Shown here piece after piece: positions 60,039-64,000 of a DNA stretch of 64,000 nt. This DNA is from a virus: the IMG/VR virus record IMGVR_UViG_3300028581_000024, positions 1 through 64,000 of that record; one strand, 5' to 3'. Numbering within the stretch: the first letter of the stretch is position 1; each line of letters opens with the position of its first letter. Made by a program: the position numbers and the translations under genes. The notes beneath the pieces were generated by a model, which saw only the letters and a program-made list of their open reading frames with translations, was not told the origin of the DNA and searched no databases.

Positions 60039-62626
60039 GCACCAAGTAGCTCAAAAAGATCACATTGTGTGGCTTCACCGGGTTTTCTTGGTGACCAACT
60101 AACACATTCATAAAATCTTTCTACAGCACTATAGATAATTTTTTCAAACATTAGCTCTGTATCTGGCTGGAAGATCTTCTCAAACTCTTCAGGGTAATAA
60201 TATTTGTAAGCAATTGCATTAATACCGTATCTATTCGGCTGCTTTACATAAAAATATCTAATCTTGTCACCACTACCAATAGATTCATATTTTTTATCTA
60301 CGTTAAGGGTCTTCAGAAGCATATTATGGTGATATGCTGCTTTTACGTGTATAGGCATTGACTTGACCGTCCTAAACCCATCACATTTACTAGAATACTT
60401 CTCATACCCTTTCAATCCTGTTACGAAAGAAAAATCGCTAATCGGAAGCCCTTGGAACACATCATAAGCCTCTGTAATCACTTCATTAGTCTTTTGCTGA
60501 TCTTGTGTGAGTAACATAGTCTCTACAATTTTCTTAGCTAGCGGCTTGATTGGAGCAGGCATAGTAGTACGGGCAATCTCTACACCTGTGTACTTGAACT
60601 TATTACATGGTATACCCTCTTCATCTAGCACACGAATAACATAGCGTTTTTTCTGTAAAAATAGACCAACATCACAAATTACCTCACGCTTAAAAGTAAT
60701 TCTACTATCAAGACTGTTGAGATTTTTTTCACACCATACTTGTATTTGCTGATTGAGATGCGTTTCAATACCATTTACTAAATTATGAAATTCTGGTGTA
60801 ATTTTAGACTTACTGTCTATCGCATTAATATTGAGAGTCTTGACTAAGCTCTCTAGAGAAATATAACTAGAATCCGTATCATTATAGATAATTGGCGTAT
60901 TTTTTTCAATCTCTTCAGCACTTAATCCAGACTTTTGTTGGATATAATCTGTTAAAATCTTATTGCCCTGTTTAATAACCGCTTGACCAGTCAGAGTAAT
61001 GCTTCTGGCCAAATCATCATCGCCTAGAGGGAAAACCTTATTACCTAACGCACCGTAGACCGTATTAATAAAAATCTTGATTGTATGTTGTTTGATATTC
61101 AAAACAGAGAGTTTGTCTTTCAGTTCTTGATACATAGGGTCCTTTTTATCTAGTTCTGATAATTGTCTCTTAATTTTCTTATGCTCCTTTCTCACCTGCA
61201 CACGAAGCTTATAGTACTGGTCAACCATTTCCGGTATAATGCCCTTATGCTTCTGACTAAAGAGTACTTTTGCTTTACTGATAGCTAACTTTTCCTCTTG
61301 AACAAGCTTTGCAAACTTAGCCATAGGAACAACTACCGTTCTACTATTAACATCACGAATAGTAACATCTTTATCCGTTTGTGATTCTATTACACCCATC
61401 TTAGTTTCAGGTGAAAGATTGAGAGTAATCATAACAGATGGGTACAGGCTATTGGCGTCAAAACTCACAATGTATTTTTGAAATCCACGCTTTGGATCCC
61501 CGACATACGCACCTTCATTCTGCTTACCGTCATCCGCACCACGTATAAAAGTAGGTATTTTTTTATTTCTATAGCGTGCTCGAATAGCACATGCACCAAT
61601 AATTACACTCATACTGCCCATCGCAGCTTCCATGGTCGTCAAGCCGGTATAACTTAGCATTCGGAGTAGTTCAAAGTATTGCAGCTTTTCTTCAAGCTTA
61701 ATCAAAAGTCGAACGTCTTGTACGTTATATTCAACAAAGGTATCCCAATCTGTGTCGGCCAGAGTACTTAAGTTAGTATTACCAAAATCTATTTTAGATT
61801 CTCCTAACTCAATTATGGCAATATTATTAAGCTTATAGTTTTCTCGCAAAACCATGCAAAATCTCTTGTAAATATCAAGATAATCTAAACAAGAGATACC
61901 GTCTATATACCATCGAACCTGCTCTCTACCGAACTGGCCTTTCAGGGTTCTACTATGGACTCTACCCATGGGGCTCAGGCGACGCACCGTGTCATCATCA
62001 AACAACACCCTGATGCGATTAATTAAATACGGTAAGTCAAACAAAATAGAATTCCAACCCAAGAGTACATCTGGATAGTCACTCTCTATATATGTAATGA
62101 ACTTTAAAAACATTTCTTTTTCTGTTTTACAGAAGTAGAATTTATGATCCGCAGCAGTCTTGGTATAAGGTTTTGTACCCCAGGTTATGTACTTTTTACT
62201 TAGACTGTCATAAATTGTAATAACATTTACAGCATGATTAGCTGTCTCTACATTAGGAAAGTCATCAACAGAATATGTTTCGATATCAAGAAAGAATAGC
62301 TTAAGAGGGAACCTTGAAAACTCTGTCGATTCATTATGTTCCCAGAAATTATCAATTAAAAATTGCTGACCTGGTGAAAGATTTTCAAATACTCTAACTG
62401 TATCTGTTTCTTTTAAATATTTTGACTTTTCAAATTGATTCTTAAAAACTTTTTTCTTAAGATTAGTATTGAAGATACTAACTGCGTCCTTTGCATTGTT
62501 AGATTCTAGGTAAATATAGGGCTTGAATGTAGAATCAATAGCAATTCTATTACCTGATGCATCCCAGGTGAACAGCCGAATAAGCTCCTGCCTAGGGTCG
62601 TATGCAATATTTCTATAGCCTATCAT
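60035..62626 (-). CDS. 43: DNA polymerase gp43 (family B)
   Basis: 863 residues (T4 gp43 is 898). Exonuclease motif I FLDIETYS (112-119) and Exo III YNVQDV (300-305) precede polymerase motif A DANSLYPS (390-397), motif B N-T-V-Y-G (521-525) and motif C NDTDSS (582-587). It is the replicative polymerase with proofreading. It has its own promoter with TATAAT 6 bases before the ATG. Confidence 0.97.
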   Translation of the reverse strand: MIGYRNIAYDPRQELIRLFTWDASGNRIAIDSTFKPYIYLESNNAKDAVSIFNTNLKKKVFKNQFEKSKYLKETDTVRVFENLSPGQQFLIDNFWEHNESTEFSRFPLKLFFLDIETYSVDDFPNVETANHAVNVITIYDSLSKKYITWGTKPYTKTAADHKFYFCKTEKEMFLKFITYIESDYPDVLLGWNSILFDLPYLINRIRVLFDDDTVRRLSPMGRVHSRTLKGQFGREQVRWYIDGISCLDYLDIYKRFCMVLRENYKLNNIAIIELGESKIDFGNTNLSTLADTDWDTFVEYNVQDVRLLIKLEEKLQYFELLRMLSYTGLTTMEAAMGSMSVIIGACAIRARYRNKKIPTFIRGADDGKQNEGAYVGDPKRGFQKYIVSFDANSLYPSVMITLNLSPETKMGVIESQTDKDVTIRDVNSRTVVVPMAKFAKLVQEEKLAISKAKVLFSQKHKGIIPEMVDQYYKLRVQVRKEHKKIKRQLSELDKKDPMYQELKDKLSVLNIKQHTIKIFINTVYGALGNKVFPLGDDDLARSITLTGQAVIKQGNKILTDYIQQKSGLSAEEIEKNTPIIYNDTDSSYISLESLVKTLNINAIDSKSKITPEFHNLVNGIETHLNQQIQVWCEKNLNSLDSRITFKREVICDVGLFLQKKRYVIRVLDEEGIPCNKFKYTGVEIARTTMPAPIKPLAKKIVETMLLTQDQQKTNEVITEAYDVFQGLPISDFSFVTGLKGYEKYSSKCDGFRTVKSMPIHVKAAYHHNMLLKTLNVDKKYESIGSGDKIRYFYVKQPNRYGINAIAYKYYYPEEFEKIFQPDTELMFEKIIYSAVERFYECVSWSPRKPGEATQCDLFELLGA

Positions 62627-62660
62627 CTTTTTATTATAATGGAACTTCTGTATTTGGCAA
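62627..62660 (-). promoter_or_regulatory. Sigma70-like promoter of gp43
   Basis: TTGCCA (62660-62655), 16-base spacer, perfect TATAAT (62638-62633), 6 bases to the ATG at 62626. Confidence 0.7.
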
Positions 62661-62667
62661 ATAAATT
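62660..62667 (+). promoter_or_regulatory. Weak late promoter box
   Basis: AATAAATT, two bases from consensus, 5 bases before the ATG at 62673. It overlaps the gp43 promoter on the other strand. Confidence 0.35.
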
Positions 62668-62672
62668 ATTAT

Positions 62673-62864
62673 ATGGAAAAAATCATGCAATTCTTTAATT
62701 TTGAATTACCTTGTCCATCAGAAATACCGGAGTGTGATCGTGTCCGAATTGAATATGTAGATGAGCTCAATAATTTAAAACGCCAAGGTGGTTGTGGCAG
62801 ATGTGCAGAAAATACGTTAAAAAATAAATTTATTATTCGGCTTCAAGCTATACTTAAGTCGTAA
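62673..62864 (+). CDS. Small cysteine-containing protein
   Basis: 63 residues. It has four cysteines (LPCPSEIPEC, GGCGRCAEN), of which C-G-R-C could bind metal. A second Met is at residue 5. Unrecognised. The stop overlaps the converging glycosyltransferase by 11 bases. A real gene is likely because of the position-constrained box and clean end. Confidence 0.55.
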   Translation: MEKIMQFFNFELPCPSEIPECDRVRIEYVDELNNLKRQGGCGRCAENTLKNKFIIRLQAILKS

Positions 62865-64000
62865 TATTATTAATTTTATTTAACTTCTTGCGCTCTGGGC
62901 TACCGTACGGGTATTTAAATAGTTCTTCGTAGCAATCTATATTATCCTCCATCCATCGGGCTTCGGCCCTCTTATATGCAGCTGCGCACAAATTCATATA
63001 TCTGCCCTTCTTGCTTAAAACATCGCGAATTACCTTAATCATTTCTTCGCCTGTCTTAAATTTAAATTCTGCATCTTTATATGTACATAGATCTTGACAC
63101 GCGATTGGTAATCCCAAGCAATTGGCCTCGATCCACTTTAGATCTGATTTACTCTTATTAAAAGTATTATCTTGTAAGGGGGCAACTAGCATATTAATTC
63201 TAAGATTTTTTAGCTTTTCACCGTAATGGTAGAGATTTATCCATGGATGGAATTCAACTAATCCTTGTTCAACTAAAGGTCGAAGAGGGAGAGGGAACGC
63301 ACCGAGAAACACCCACTGAAACTCTCTATGAGTCTCGTATATAGCCTTAATGACATGGGCAAAATCGTCATTTTGATTCACCCGATTTTCCACATCAAAA
63401 TGTGCTCCAGAGCCTGCATATAGAATTCTAGGCTTACTCTTATGAGCGTCATAGTTACTGCTTATTGTCTTCTCATCATAAAGTCTTCCGAGCCAAAACT
63501 TTGGTGGGAAGTTAGGTATAACTGTTACACATTTATGCCCCGTCTTTTCTTTGTAATACTCCTTCATGAAATCACAGGTCACAGTTATCTCATCACATAG
63601 AGACATAATCTCTTGCGCATTCTTACGAATCTCTGGATCCACGAAAGCGGTCTTAAATTTGTTATAATCGGGGATATCTTCACTAAACACAAGATCATCT
63701 ATTTCGTATACAATTCTAAATCCATGTATCTTTGATACGTCTCTTAAGAATTTAACAAACTGTAATTGTGAAGCTGTGGCTTGTCGCTGTACTCTGACAA
63801 CCTTGACGTTTGTATACCAGCGAGGGTCTAAAACCATAACTGTACTGCCGTGCACGGTTATGCTGCCAAAAGCATTCAAAAGCTGTTCCGGCCAAAGCAT
63901 ACGCCAGAAGCCGCACCCAGAATAATCTGCATAATACTGCACCACGCGTGGTAGGTTCACATCAGCAGGTGGTGTGTTATCGGCTTGTAAGGTGGGCGCT
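62854..64000 (-). CDS. Glycosyltransferase, GT4-like (incomplete at the window edge)
   Basis: The open frame runs to the edge of the window on the minus strand, so the start is not visible; a GTG at 63960 is possible but the frame stays open beyond it. Seen: YADYSGCGFWRMLWP near the start of the visible part, YEIDDLVF, ILYAGSGAHFD (about 179-189) and SKSDLKWIEANCLGLPIA, the C-terminal donor-binding part of GT-B enzymes. The acceptor is unknown. It pairs with the GT-A protein at 55042 and the epimerase at 49151 as sugar-handling genes. Confidence 0.8.
   Translation of the reverse strand, partial: APTLQADNTPPADVNLPRVVQYYADYSGCGFWRMLWPEQLLNAFGSITVHGSTVMVLDPRWYTNVKVVRVQRQATASQLQFVKFLRDVSKIHGFRIVYEIDDLVFSEDIPDYNKFKTAFVDPEIRKNAQEIMSLCDEITVTCDFMKEYYKEKTGHKCVTVIPNFPPKFWLGRLYDEKTISSNYDAHKSKPRILYAGSGAHFDVENRVNQNDDFAHVIKAIYETHREFQWVFLGAFPLPLRPLVEQGLVEFHPWINLYHYGEKLKNLRINMLVAPLQDNTFNKSKSDLKWIEANCLGLPIACQDLCTYKDAEFKFKTGEEMIKVIRDVLSKKGRYMNLCAAAYKRAEARWMEDNIDCYEELFKYPYGSPERKKLNKINNITT

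Noticed and set aside
1-64000. tRNA genes, CRISPR arrays, insertion sequences, integrase or attachment sites
   Set aside because: None were recognised by eye on either strand; a dedicated tRNA scan could still find one in the short spacers.

Overview
This window is a contiguous piece of a T4-superfamily myovirus genome (tailed phage with a contractile tail, AT-rich). I recognise about twenty T4 counterparts from sequence: major capsid gp23, scaffold gp22, protease gp21, head-completion nuclease gp4, necks gp13 and gp14, terminase gp16 and gp17, sheath gp18, tube gp19, baseplate gp6, gp25, gp53, hub and tube-cap proteins, and the replisome gp43, gp44, gp45, gp41, gp61, gp32, a gp59-like loader and UvsX. 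The host cannot be named from sequence. No tRNA, CRISPR array, insertion sequence or integrase was seen, and no gene-free stretch exceeds about 120 bases.

Layout. 1-5,300: a small fibre-like gene facing the capsid cluster (gp23, gp22, a core protein, gp21, gp4, gp13), mostly on the minus strand. 5,294-25,724: about 20 kb of eight very large tail/adhesin genes built from beta-propellers, LamG-like, PKD-like and InlB-like repeats. 25,726-28,064: baseplate wedge gp6 and gp25. 28,100-30,630: clamp loader gp44, dUTPase and two plus-strand genes, one of them the small terminase. 30,587-43,392: hub, baseplate, tube, sheath and large terminase. 43,400-47,600: plus-strand head genes (CTS-like proteins, gp14) alternating with small minus-strand genes. 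47,592-62,626: replication and recombination on the minus strand, interspersed with sugar/nucleotide genes (epimerase, two glycosyltransferases, cytidylyltransferase-like, QueC and a class II amidotransferase). The window ends inside a glycosyltransferase.

How it works together. Minus-strand genes form long, tightly overlapping operons. Isolated plus-strand genes sit in the gaps, usually overlapping the converging minus gene by a few bases. Two promoter types are visible. One is a T4 late-type TATAAATA box in front of structural genes. The other is a host-like -35/-10 promoter in front of replication genes, almost always with a 16-base spacer. Both usually end only 4-7 bases before the start codon, so transcription should begin at or next to the start codon. 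This suggests widespread leaderless mRNAs for promoter-proximal genes, while operon-internal genes and the capsid and sheath genes keep Shine-Dalgarno sites. This architecture is the most unusual signal in the window.

Other points of interest are plus-strand genes with capsid-targeting-like N-termini, one of which looks like a fusion with an internal late promoter; a gp59-like loader split by a -1 frameshift at an A run; a QueC that lost its zinc cysteines next to a stand-alone amidotransferase (possible 7-deazaguanine DNA modification); and a mosaic adhesin block with a shared C-terminal module.
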